A DNA stretch of 36,935 bases from Bacteroidota bacterium (GTDB taxonomy: Bacteria > Bacteroidota > Bacteroidia > Bacteroidales > FEN-979): assembly GCA_026391715.1 (NCBI GenBank), contig JAPLDO010000018.1:1-36935 (forward strand), given 5' to 3'. This document shows, piece by piece, positions 15,971 through 23,807 of the stretch. Both the position numbers and the translations under genes were made by a program. Within the stretch, counting starts at the first letter, position 1, and every line of letters starts with the position of its first letter. Below the pieces are notes generated by a model. It had not been told where the DNA came from. It did no database searches and saw nothing but the letters and a program-made list of their open reading frames with translations.

Positions 15971-16282
15971 TCAGGTTACATTCAGAAGCTCATCGAGACC
16001 CGATATCTTAAATGTTTTCTTAATAAATGGCTGACAATGAGCGATAGAAAATTGTCCGGATTTGGTCTGTTTTGCAACGTTGACACAAATGCGGATGAAG
16101 GAAGACGAAATATAATCAACTTCGTTCAGGTCAAACACAATTTTTTCTTCATATTTTTCGTCTTTCGCAGGAAGATTAACCTGCATTATTTCACTTATTT
16201 TCTGGACGGCGAGCGTGTCCATCCTTCCAACAAAAGTTACTGTAAAGACTTTATTGTCGGGGTTATAATTAAACGTTACCAT
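15971..16282 (-). CDS. STAS domain protein (anti-sigma factor antagonist-like)
   Basis: The 103-residue protein is a single STAS domain: beta-rich start VFTVTFVGRMDTLAVQKISEIM, then KIVFDLNEVDYISSSFIRICVNVAKQTKSG. The phospho-acceptor is among the serines of DYISSSF (SpoIIAA-type D-S motif). Role in the family: partner switching with a serine kinase/anti-sigma factor or control of a sensor. No cognate kinase (RsbW-like) or phosphatase is adjacent. It lies 11 nt downstream of the acetaldehyde dehydrogenase gene on the same strand, so it is probably cotranscribed, an unusual pairing. Confidence 0.85.
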   Translation of the reverse strand: MVTFNYNPDNKVFTVTFVGRMDTLAVQKISEIMQVNLPAKDEKYEEKIVFDLNEVDYISSSFIRICVNVAKQTKSGQFSIAHCQPFIKKTFKISGLDELLNVT

Positions 16283-16293
16283 AAATTTAAAGA

Positions 16294-17727
16294 TTAATGA
16301 TTTTTATAATATTCTTTCATAATTTCATCGGCGCCGAGCGATTCGTCGTAATACTTTGAATGGTCATGGCTGAACCACAATTCGTTAGGCATTCGGCGGC
16401 TGACGCGCTGAATATTGAGCAGATTTTTTGCCGTTATGTTTTCGGTTGTGATATTTTTTCCTCCGGTTCCACAGCCCAATGTGAGCGATGGCGCAAGGTG
16501 GTTGAAAAAATAGCCAACGGCGCCTTGCGATGTAGGCGTATTTACCAGAATTCGCCCGGCATTCAGCAATTCTGAATATTCCATGATGCGCTTTTCATCG
16601 TTGGCATAAATGCACGCGCTGTGACCGATTCCGCCAAGGTAATTCAGGTCAATACACATGTTTACGGCGGTATTGTAATCATTGGCAGAGTAAAAGGCAA
16701 GAATTGGAGCAAGCACTTCAACCGACAGCGGAAAATCTTTTCCAATGCCATCAAGTTTAGCCAACAGGATTTTTGTCCCTTCCGGAACGGTTATTCCGGC
16801 TTTGGCTGCAATAACCGAAACCGGCTGTCCGACAACAAAAGGACTCATACTCATCGTTTCAGGCACAATTGCGATCTTTTCCACTTTTTTTATCTCTTCG
16901 GGATTCAGGAAATAGCAGTGTTGTTTTTCGAACTCATCCCGCACCCGTTTTTCAATTGTATCAATAACAACGATAGCCTGTTCGCTTGCGCAGATGGTTC
17001 CGTTATCAAAAGTTTTAGAGGAGATAATATTCTCAACGGCAAATGCAATGTCGGCGCTTTCATCAATAAAAACAGGCACATTCCCAGGTCCTACGCCAAT
17101 AGCCGGGTTTCCCGAACTATAGGCTGCCTTCACCAGTCCCGTTCCACCGGTTGCCAGTATAAGAGCGATCTTTGGATGAGCCATGATTGTTTGGGTGAAG
17201 TCTCTGCTGCCAGAGGAGATCATCTGGATACAATCTTCCGGGGCGCCGGCTGCAAGAGCTGCCTCATAGCAAATCCGCACTGTTTCGGTACACGATTTAG
17301 CAGCTCCGCGATGGGCGCTGATGATGATCGGATTGCGCGATTTTAAACAGATCAGGATTTTGAACATTGTTGTTGAGGTAGGATTCGTAACCGGAATTAC
17401 CGCAAGGATGGGTCCTAATGGCTGAGCTATCTCCGTTATTCCTGTTTTGGGATCAAAAGAGATAACCCCCACTGTCTTTTCATTTTTGATACTTTCATAA
17501 ACCAATTGCGTAGCGAGAACGTTCTTAATTACTTTGTTCTCCCACTTGCCCATTCCGGTCTCCTCCTGCGCCATTTTTGCAAGTTTCACCCGATTATTAA
17601 AGCCCGCTTTAAATACTGCCTCAACAATCAGGTCGGTTTGTTCCTGATTGTATTGATGAAATTCTGCTGATGCCAATTGCGCCTTATCAAGGATTTCATT
17701 GGCTTTTTCCTGAAGGTTCTCTGCCAT
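16294..17727 (-). CDS. Acetaldehyde dehydrogenase (acetylating), AdhE N-terminal-domain type
   Basis: The 477-residue protein resembles the aldehyde dehydrogenase half of AdhE: MAQEETGMGKWENKVIKN, IAQPLGPILAVIPVTNPTSTTMFK, ALILATGGTGLVKAAY, GVGPGNVPVFIDESAD and the catalytic TFDNGTICASEQ with C246 (the same number as in E. coli AdhE). The iron alcohol dehydrogenase half is missing; the protein ends shortly after the ALDH domain. Reaction: interconverts acetyl-CoA and acetaldehyde with NAD(H), important in fermentation or aldehyde detoxification. No microcompartment shell genes and no alcohol dehydrogenase are nearby. It is probably cotranscribed with the STAS gene. Confidence 0.9.
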   Translation of the reverse strand: MAENLQEKANEILDKAQLASAEFHQYNQEQTDLIVEAVFKAGFNNRVKLAKMAQEETGMGKWENKVIKNVLATQLVYESIKNEKTVGVISFDPKTGITEIAQPLGPILAVIPVTNPTSTTMFKILICLKSRNPIIISAHRGAAKSCTETVRICYEAALAAGAPEDCIQMISSGSRDFTQTIMAHPKIALILATGGTGLVKAAYSSGNPAIGVGPGNVPVFIDESADIAFAVENIISSKTFDNGTICASEQAIVVIDTIEKRVRDEFEKQHCYFLNPEEIKKVEKIAIVPETMSMSPFVVGQPVSVIAAKAGITVPEGTKILLAKLDGIGKDFPLSVEVLAPILAFYSANDYNTAVNMCIDLNYLGGIGHSACIYANDEKRIMEYSELLNAGRILVNTPTSQGAVGYFFNHLAPSLTLGCGTGGKNITTENITAKNLLNIQRVSRRMPNELWFSHDHSKYYDESLGADEIMKEYYKNH

Positions 17728-17817
17728 TGTTTTCGGATATTAATTTCAGTGGTTAAAATATTTATTTTTATTTAGCCTGCTTTATATAATTGAGTCCAGT
17801 CTAAAAACTATTGATTT

Positions 17818-17880
17818 TGGGCTAAAGCCCAGTGGGTTTCTTAGTTTCCATATCCCCGACCTGAAGGTCGGGGCAATTCA
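17818..17880 (+). repeat. Palindromic intergenic element, copy 1
   Basis: Left box TGGGCT-AA-AGCCCA (17818-17831) is followed by the central hairpin CCCCGACCT-GA-AGGTCGGGG (17854-17873) and the shared tail GCAATTCAAGTTGCCGAT (17873-17890). It lies in the 193-nt gap between the acetaldehyde dehydrogenase and M49 genes. Copies 2 and 3 have the same layout but different hairpin arm bases. Confidence 0.8.
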
Positions 17881-17920
17881 AGTTGCCGATCCTTCAATCC
17901 TTTCAATCCATCATTCCAAA

Positions 17921-19579
17921 CTACAACCCCAATACCGCAGTTCCCTGCTCGTAAACAATGTCTAAGGGGATATTAGCAGTTCTGAGTCTTTCGAGATCGG
18001 TTTGCAACGCCTCCTTGATTTTTCCATTGGTTTCAAGGTATGCGCTGGCGCCATCGTAATCGCCATCGCCTTCAAACTTCAGAACCATGGCAGCCCATTT
18101 ATTCATGGCTTCGCGGGTTTTCTCAAAGTTGACTTTGTATGTTCCATTTGCTCCGCGTTCAAACGCGCCATTATCGGCAAAGAAATTAAAGCACATCATG
18201 TTGGCTTTACCATGAGCGCTGGCAGCCCCGAATCTAACCGAGCGAATCAATCCTGCCATGTAAGTCACAAAACAATCCTCAGCGGTAATATCCTTAACCT
18301 CACCCTTTGCAATAAGTTGAGTGGTCATAAAAAGTCCGAGGATATCAGCTTTTGCCTCCTCAAAAGATGAATACTTCTCCTTCAAAGCTGTACGGACATT
18401 TCCTTTTCCGTTGATGGTGTTTTTAATGCCAAGTCCGTGCGCCACTTCATGGAACATCACATTCGAGAAAAAGGCGTCGAACTTTACATTGCCACGCTGT
18501 GAAGAATCAATCAGAACATTGGCTATAGGTAAAAGAATATAGTCGAATTTGGCGCGCATTGCATTTTTAAGTTGAAGGCGGCGCGAACCCTTTGCAAGCT
18601 GTACCTTTTCATCATTCGGGAGATTAATTGCGATGGTTTTGCTCACTTTGTTTGAGTTTCCTGAAACAAAAACTACATCGTAAGCGTTCAGGTCGGAATC
18701 GGTACCCGGTTTCTCTTTCTTATATTTGGCGTCAACCGGAAGGTTTTGCTGCAATTCGGGCAGAAATGAGGCAAACTTTGCAAGTTTCAGGCTCCAATCC
18801 TTATCCTTTATCAACACCGCGCCTTCGTAAGCTGTTTTGTAACCAAAAAGTTCATCGTCATAATTTTCGATTGGACCGATGACGAAATCAATGGTATTAT
18901 TTTTCATCTCCATCCATGCCATATCGCTTGCAAAATAATCGTCGGTGAGGAATGCTTCGGCGCGAAGTTCAAGGTATTTCTTCAAACCTGGATCTTCTGC
19001 CAGCGTGGCTGCTTTTTTTAATAATTCAGAAGCGCGGGTGATTTTTTCCCGGTATGCTTCATGGTACCAAACCGCTTTCAAAGATTTGTCATCGTTCCGC
19101 CGGATCACCGTATATTGGCTGGTTTTGTTTTTATCATTCCATTTTTCAAACTCTTCTTTGGTCATATCCGACGGATAGAACATTACGCCTGCAGGTTTTT
19201 CGCCAAATCCGGGAATGAAGGGTTTGTTGCCGTTCAACCGTTCCCATGGACCATAATTTATTTCAGCAAACTGACGCATAAGTGAATCCTGAATGGTATC
19301 AAGAAAGGCTTTCTTATCTCCCAGCGTTTGTTCCCAATACAAACCGTCAACAATCCCTGCCACTTCTATCAGTATAGGGATCATCTGTTTTTCCTTTTCA
19401 CTCAGTGTTGTAAGATCTGTGGTGAGTTTAACCGAAATATACTCGCCGATTTTTACTTTGAGTAGGGAATCTTCTGAACTAATGGCGGATACTATACCGC
19501 CCGGTTGCCGGTTACAACCTGTAAATACGAGGATAAATGATGCGGCAAGAACCAGCGTAATAGTTATTTTTTTTAACAT
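17921..19579 (-). CDS. Lipoprotein peptidase of the M49 (dipeptidyl-peptidase III-like) family
   Basis: The 552-residue protein has a signal peptide ending in FTGC (lipid-anchor C22), so it is probably a periplasmic-facing lipoprotein. The zinc site is H377-E-V-A-H381 in MFHEVAHGLG, with the third ligand in FEEAKADI (E407/E408). The long N-terminal domain with WYHEAYREKITRA, IGPIENYDDELFGYKTAYEG and the GSRRLQLKNAMRAKFDYIL segment matches the M49 family members annotated in Bacteroidota. Classical M49 enzymes have HEXXGH; here the spacing is HEXXH, as in some bacterial M49 members and the plant Nudix-fused relatives. Role: probably exopeptidase or another Zn hydrolase; substrate unknown. Neighbours give no functional clue. 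Confidence 0.75.
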   Translation of the reverse strand: MLKKITITLVLAASFILVFTGCNRQPGGIVSAISSEDSLLKVKIGEYISVKLTTDLTTLSEKEKQMIPILIEVAGIVDGLYWEQTLGDKKAFLDTIQDSLMRQFAEINYGPWERLNGNKPFIPGFGEKPAGVMFYPSDMTKEEFEKWNDKNKTSQYTVIRRNDDKSLKAVWYHEAYREKITRASELLKKAATLAEDPGLKKYLELRAEAFLTDDYFASDMAWMEMKNNTIDFVIGPIENYDDELFGYKTAYEGAVLIKDKDWSLKLAKFASFLPELQQNLPVDAKYKKEKPGTDSDLNAYDVVFVSGNSNKVSKTIAINLPNDEKVQLAKGSRRLQLKNAMRAKFDYILLPIANVLIDSSQRGNVKFDAFFSNVMFHEVAHGLGIKNTINGKGNVRTALKEKYSSFEEAKADILGLFMTTQLIAKGEVKDITAEDCFVTYMAGLIRSVRFGAASAHGKANMMCFNFFADNGAFERGANGTYKVNFEKTREAMNKWAAMVLKFEGDGDYDGASAYLETNGKIKEALQTDLERLRTANIPLDIVYEQGTAVLGL

Positions 19580-19691
19580 CGGATTGATTTTTTATAATAT
19601 GCGAAATTAATAAAAATTATGAGTATCCGGATGGCTATCTAAGCTGCCTTTTTCAGGGATGAAATGTTTGTAGAAACAAAGCCTACTGGCT

Positions 19692-19717
19692 CTGTCAGGT
19701 CTTGCAAACACTGACAG
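19692..19717. repeat. Inverted repeat in the intergenic gap 19580-19844
   Basis: CTGTCAG (19692-19698) and CTGACAG (19711-19717) form a 7-bp stem with a 12-nt loop. Apart from this and the promoter-like element at 19830-19837 I see nothing else in this 265-nt gap. Confidence 0.5.
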
Positions 19718-19829
19718 GTTTGATTTCTAAATGAGATACTTGTGACGATGGACGGAAAACTGATAATAAGTTAAATGAGCGCTGGGTATAACACCATATA
19801 TTTATTTTTCATTATTGCTTCCTTTGTCT

Positions 19830-19837
19830 TACATTTG
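19830..19837 (+). promoter_or_regulatory. -7-like promoter element for the mini-protein/DUF5674 operon
   Basis: TACATTTG matches TAnnTTTG and is 8 nt before the first ATG (19845) and 32 nt before another in-frame ATG (19869). Confidence 0.45.
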
Positions 19838-19844
19838 TAGATTG

Positions 19845-20015
19845 ATGATGAAAGATTGTCGCCAAGGCATGAAGGGTGGTCTTTGTTGCCCACAAGGCAT
19901 GGGGAAGGAAATGTGTTCTCCAAAACCCGGATGCATTTCAACCGACAGTATGATGAAATGCTGCCCAAAGCAGGTGGTATTTGATACTGCTCAAATTCCG
20001 ACATCAAAAAAATAA
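19845..20015 (+). CDS. Cys/Met-rich mini-protein of unknown function
   Basis: ATG at 19845 gives a 56-residue product, MMKDCRQGMKGGLCCPQGM and onward. It has seven cysteines in C, CC, C, C, CC order and seven methionines. If transcription starts about 7 nt after the TACATTTG element, the ATG at 19869 (MKGGLCC) would have a more normal leader. No signal peptide is present. The CCPQG/CCPKQ clusters resemble the VVCCPKG stretch of the metal-sensor-like protein at 7933-8463. A metal-binding role is an inference. It is followed by the DUF5674 gene after 20 nt, so it may be the first gene of that operon, or a leader peptide. Confidence 0.45.
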   Translation: MMKDCRQGMKGGLCCPQGMGKEMCSPKPGCISTDSMMKCCPKQVVFDTAQIPTSKK

Positions 20016-20035
20016 GCCGTAAAAACGATAATCAG

Positions 20036-20377
20036 ATGACAGAAGTCGGGTTAATTACGCTATCAGAACTTAACGACATGGCGGCGTCAATGTATGGAGA
20101 CATGGTTAAAGCTGTTGTTGATATTGAACGCGACGTTCTGATAGTTGACTCGGAGTTACATGTTGACCAGGAACAATTGCTGCTTGAACAGGGATCAAAT
20201 CAAAAAGATCTTTGGGGAATCAACCTCTATCCGCAAAAATTCCGATCGGATGAATTTATTGAATTTGATTCGATGATTAATATCCGCCCGAGGCAGCATA
20301 ACATGTCGAGAGGTGTTGAAAACGAGGAAATTAAAAAACGTATCATCAACCTTGTTTTGCGTAAAGTAAGCAAATAA
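20036..20377 (+). CDS. DUF5674 family protein
   Basis: The 113-residue protein matches my recollection of DUF5674: ITLSELNDMAASMYGDMVKAVVDIERDVLIVDSELHVDQEQLLLEQGS, QKDLWGINLYPQK, EFIEFDSMINIRPRQHNMSRGVEN, EIKKRIINLV. Function is unknown. It is compact and soluble, with no TM segment or signal. It is second in a four-gene run on the same strand, 9 nt before the next gene, and appears cotranscribed with a small helical protein. Confidence 0.85.
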   Translation: MTEVGLITLSELNDMAASMYGDMVKAVVDIERDVLIVDSELHVDQEQLLLEQGSNQKDLWGINLYPQKFRSDEFIEFDSMINIRPRQHNMSRGVENEEIKKRIINLVLRKVSK

Positions 20378-20386
20378 TAATCCTGG

Positions 20387-20713
20387 ATGGAAACCAAAGA
20401 CAAACCTTTTTACTCGGTTGATCGTGAACGATGGAAACAGTTAACGATTCTCGACCAAATGGGGAATATTGGAACTGAAGCAGGACGGACGCTGAAACAA
20501 AAGCGAAAGGGTGAAGATTTTCAGGCTGCATTAACCAGGGCATTGGACTTGTTTGATGCAACAGTGGAATTGCTGGTTATAAACAAATCGCACAGGACCA
20601 AAGAAGTATTGCGCGCCAGGGATCAATTTCTTCAAGCTCTGTTCATTTCAGATGACCTGACGATTGAAACCTATTTTATGCAATTTGCTATCGCAGCGAG
20701 GATTAACCGGTAA
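20387..20713 (+). CDS. Small all-helical conserved-looking protein, function unknown
   Basis: The 108-residue protein is probably entirely helical and soluble. Visible pattern: ERWKQLTILDQMGNIGTEAGR, DFQAALTRALDLFDATVELL, EVLRARDQFLQALF. I cannot assign a family. It sits between the DUF5674 gene (9-nt gap) and the secreted deacetylase gene (22-nt gap), so it is probably in the same operon. A functional link to DUF5674 is inferred from spacing only. Confidence 0.75.
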   Translation: METKDKPFYSVDRERWKQLTILDQMGNIGTEAGRTLKQKRKGEDFQAALTRALDLFDATVELLVINKSHRTKEVLRARDQFLQALFISDDLTIETYFMQFAIAARINR

Positions 20714-20735
20714 AAACAACTAAAATAACAACAAC

Positions 20736-22214
20736 ATGAAGTTATCATCACTCTTTGTTATTGTGATGTTTATAGGCATTTCAGTCTATGCTCAACAGGT
20801 TCCAAAGTTCAATTCATCGAACATTATTACTCTTACAGTCACATTCGATGTGCCGCCAACTAACATTACTGTCGGAAAATCAGCTTTACGCTATAACAAA
20901 GCATTTGCCTATAGTTTTATTCTTGATGATGGTCTCATTGACGCGTACACCGCTGCTTTTCCTTTGCTTAATGGGGGCTTGGTAACTGGAAACGATACGA
21001 TATATCCTGGCTATTTCTATAGCGATGGCTGTGGAAATGCAATTCCATTTAGCGCAGGTTTATCCTGGTATTCTGTTAACTCAGCAGGTACCGACCTGCA
21101 CGTAAACACACCAGGTTATGTAACATGGGATCAACTGACAACGATGTATAACGCAGGCTGGAATGTTTTAAACCATAGCTATTCACATGCAGCTAACGAT
21201 ACTGCAATTGACTATGTTTATCAGGTAACTCAGAATACTTCCTATGTAAAATCCAAATGCGGAATTGACCTTTCGCACTTTGTTCCTCCTGCGGGCGACC
21301 AGAATTATGTAATCCCTGCATTTGCAAACGGGATGCTTAGCGTGACAGGGAACAACGGCGCTTATAACGGTTCTCCGGATGGTTACCCGGTTGATCAGCC
21401 AATAGATTTCAGCAATTTTACATTGTATAAAATGTTGGTAAGCGACGCCAACCAGAATACCGCCAATATTATGCAAAAAATAGATACTGTTGCCTCAAGG
21501 AGTGTAAATGGCGCACATTTTTGGTGGAGTGATTTCACACATCATGTAGGATTTCAGTCGTCGGGCGCCAGCTTACTTTTTCCGTTATTCCGGTTTTATA
21601 TGGAAAATATAGCGCAACAGTATGGTATAACCGGTTCCGATAACGTATGGATGAGTCCAACTCAGGACGTTTATGAATACCTTAGAGTAAGAGATAATAG
21701 CCTGGTAAACTATTCACTTTCGGGAAATGTACTGACTATTACCGTTGATTATTCGGCAGCTCCAGCGAAGATGCGGACAAATGCGCTTACGCTCGTCATT
21801 CAGGCTGACCAGAATTTTAGCAATGTAGCTGCAACCGGATTACAGGAGATGACTTTCAACGGAACAGGAAACAACAAACTCATTAATTTGCAATGGGGAG
21901 ATTCTCCAATATCTGTAAACGAAATTGCTTCGGGAAAACAAACCAATGCCTGCAATATATCCGTTTATCCAAATCCATTTATCAATAAGCTTTGTATTGA
22001 TTTCAGCGAAGCCGTTAATGGTGAAATTAATTTCGAGTTAATCAATATTGCCGGGAAAACAATAATCACCAAAACAGTCATTCAACCCAAAGGAGAATCG
22101 CATTTTGAACTTAATCTGAATGAAATCAATCTTCAACCGGGCATCTATTTTCTTAAATCAGTGAATGGGCAAAAACCATTTCCCACAGTTAAAGTGATTA
22201 AGATTCAGAAATAA
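20736..22214 (+). CDS. Secreted polysaccharide deacetylase-like protein with T9SS sorting domain
   Basis: The 492-residue protein has a signal peptide MKLSSLFVIVMFIGISVYAQ. The deacetylase-like (NodB) core shows FAYSFILDDGLIDAYTAAFPLL, corresponding to the T-F-D-D motif, and GWNVLNHSYSHA, the HxxxH metal motif. The region ~350-400 is a beta-domain. Residues ~405-492 are a T9SS type A sorting domain: ISVYPNPFINKLCIDF, FELINIAGKTII, LQPGIYFLKSVNG, KVIKIQK. Role: probably an exported carbohydrate esterase acting on cell-wall or environmental glycans. It is the last gene of the 19.8-22.2 kb run and ends 6 nt from the convergent nfu-type gene. Confidence 0.8.
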   Translation: MKLSSLFVIVMFIGISVYAQQVPKFNSSNIITLTVTFDVPPTNITVGKSALRYNKAFAYSFILDDGLIDAYTAAFPLLNGGLVTGNDTIYPGYFYSDGCGNAIPFSAGLSWYSVNSAGTDLHVNTPGYVTWDQLTTMYNAGWNVLNHSYSHAANDTAIDYVYQVTQNTSYVKSKCGIDLSHFVPPAGDQNYVIPAFANGMLSVTGNNGAYNGSPDGYPVDQPIDFSNFTLYKMLVSDANQNTANIMQKIDTVASRSVNGAHFWWSDFTHHVGFQSSGASLLFPLFRFYMENIAQQYGITGSDNVWMSPTQDVYEYLRVRDNSLVNYSLSGNVLTITVDYSAAPAKMRTNALTLVIQADQNFSNVAATGLQEMTFNGTGNNKLINLQWGDSPISVNEIASGKQTNACNISVYPNPFINKLCIDFSEAVNGEINFELINIAGKTIITKTVIQPKGESHFELNLNEINLQPGIYFLKSVNGQKPFPTVKVIKIQK

Positions 22215-22220
22215 TGGCGA

Positions 22221-22460
22221 TTACACAGATTCTACGGACTTGATTTCCGGAATTGCCTTAACCACAGCAGCTTCAATCCCGTTTTTTAATGTCATACGGC
22301 TATGCGGGCAATTTCCGCACATACCGAGAAGCCGGATATTGACCGTGTTATCCTCGGTTATATTTACATATTCCACATCGCCGCCGTCGGATTGGAGATA
22401 AGGACGGATCTGTTCGATTACATTTTTTACTTTTGAAATGAGCTCTTCGTTTTGAAACAT
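22221..22460 (-). CDS. NifU C-terminal-domain (Nfu-type) Fe-S cluster carrier
   Basis: The 79-residue protein consists only of the Nfu domain: VKNVIEQIRPYLQSDGGDVEYVNITEDNTVNIRLLGMCGNCPHSRMTLKNGIEAA. The cluster-binding C-x2-C is in MCGNCPHS. Role: scaffold or carrier delivering Fe-S clusters to apoproteins. It is downstream of the Mrp/ApbC gene on the same strand (81-nt gap with tandem repeats), and both products handle Fe-S clusters, supporting a joint role. Confidence 0.93.
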   Translation of the reverse strand: MFQNEELISKVKNVIEQIRPYLQSDGGDVEYVNITEDNTVNIRLLGMCGNCPHSRMTLKNGIEAAVVKAIPEIKSVESV

Positions 22461-22470
22461 ATTGTTGAGG

Positions 22471-22505
22471 ATTGAATGGATTGAATGGATTGAATGGATT
22501 GGTAA
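22471..22505. repeat. 9-nt tandem repeat between nfu-type and mrp genes
   Basis: Three perfect copies of ATTGAATGG (22471-22497) are followed by ATTGG. A related sequence on the opposite strand occurs at 17892-17916 (TTCAATCCTTTCAATCCATC). Confidence 0.9.
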
Positions 22506-22541
22506 GCAGTTGAAAAAGTGGACATTTATGGTAAATGGTTG

Positions 22542-23633
22542 TTAAACTCCCCCACTGAAGGTTTCCCTGATTGCATTGGTTATAGCTATTTGTTGGGCTA
22601 CATTTTCGGCAAGGTTAATGAAGACAGCGGTTACAGGCGATTCATCATCCTCTGTTATCGGATTGCCAGCGTCGCCGGAATCGGCAATAGCAGAAACTAT
22701 CGGTAGTTGAGCAAGCAAAGGGACATTCAGTTCTTCGGCAAGTTTTTTACAGCCGCCTTGTCCGAAAATTGCATATCTTTTTTCAGAATTATCCGGGGGG
22801 GAAAAATAAGACATATTTTCAACCAACCCAAGAATCGGGATATTGATCTTGTCGTTTCTGAACATATCGGCTGCTTTTCGCACATCTGCGATGGCAACCT
22901 GCTGGGGGGTACTAACAATGATGGCGCCTGTGAGCGGAAAGTCCTGAATCAAAGTGAGCGGAATATCGCCGGTTCCGGGAGGAAGATCAATTACCATGTA
23001 ATCAAGTTCTCCCCATTCAGCGTCGGTGAAAAGCTGCCTGAGCGCCATTGACGCCATAGGTCCACGCCAGATCAATGCCTTTGACTGATCAACAAAGAAA
23101 CCGATGGACAGAATTTTAACTCCAAGCCGCTCTAATGGATAAATATATGTTTTTCCATCTCTGTCGAATCCTGTAGGATGTTCATCCAACATTCCGAACA
23201 TCATAGGAATGGAAGGTCCGTAAATATCAGCGTCAATAAGTCCGACACGGGCGCCTGTTTTCGCGAGCGCCACGGCGAGGTTCACGGCAACGGTTGATTT
23301 GCCTACGCCTCCTTTGCCTGAACCCACAGCAATTATGTTTTTCACATTTTTCAGCATTGCGTCTGCCTCGCGTCGTAGTGTGGTCACTCTCGACGTCATT
23401 TCGATTTCTACATCCAGCAAGGGATTAACAAACTCATGAATCGCATCGAGACAAGCCTGCCTGATCTGGTTTTTCAGCGGGCATGCCGGCGTTGTAAGCA
23501 CAACATCGAATTTTACTTTATTTCCGTCAATTGTGATATTTTCAATCATGTTGAGGGTAATCAGATCCTTTTTCAGATCGGGGTCGTCAACATGCCGGAG
23601 GGCGTTGGTAATTTGAGTTTTAGTGATTTTCAT
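22542..23633 (-). CDS. mrp: Mrp/NBP35 (ApbC) family Fe-S carrier P-loop ATPase
   Basis: The 363-residue protein has an N-terminal MIP18/DUF59 domain (residues ~1-85: ITNALRHVDDPDLKKDLITLNMIENI, TTPACPLKNQIRQACLDAI) and an ATPase domain. The deviant Walker A is AVGSGKGGVGKSTVAVNLA. Further motifs are IDADIYGPSIPMMFG, IWRGPMASMALRQLF and YMVIDLPPGTGD. The product would bind and transfer an Fe-S cluster. The typical CxxC of NBP35 near residue 300 is not seen; the C-terminal region reads GQGGCKKLAEELNVPLLAQLP, with a single Cys. It lies upstream of the Nfu-type gene. The upstream gap 23634-23807 contains nothing recognised. Confidence 0.92.
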   Translation of the reverse strand: MKITKTQITNALRHVDDPDLKKDLITLNMIENITIDGNKVKFDVVLTTPACPLKNQIRQACLDAIHEFVNPLLDVEIEMTSRVTTLRREADAMLKNVKNIIAVGSGKGGVGKSTVAVNLAVALAKTGARVGLIDADIYGPSIPMMFGMLDEHPTGFDRDGKTYIYPLERLGVKILSIGFFVDQSKALIWRGPMASMALRQLFTDAEWGELDYMVIDLPPGTGDIPLTLIQDFPLTGAIIVSTPQQVAIADVRKAADMFRNDKINIPILGLVENMSYFSPPDNSEKRYAIFGQGGCKKLAEELNVPLLAQLPIVSAIADSGDAGNPITEDDESPVTAVFINLAENVAQQIAITNAIRETFSGGV

Positions 23634-23807
23634 TGTCAGAATGTTTGCCGCCGACTAAAGCCGGGCGTTGTTTTTGGTATAGCTTTTCGCCTGGATTATT
23701 TTTAAAGTTATCAGAGGGCAATATGTTAGTAATCTGCTTCCCTTTTATTTTTTAAATTTGTAGTATATCGAGTTTCCTGAAAAAATTACATTGTCTTGAG
23801 CTTTTCG

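Noticed and set aside
16621-17346. 241-residue + strand open frame
   Set aside because: Antisense to the acetaldehyde dehydrogenase gene, whose motifs and catalytic Cys are intact; it arises from codon bias.
19771-20007. 78-residue minus-strand frame opposite the Cys/Met-rich mini-protein
   Set aside because: No motif or promoter, and the + strand has a promoter-like element and operon spacing. The + frame is itself uncertain.
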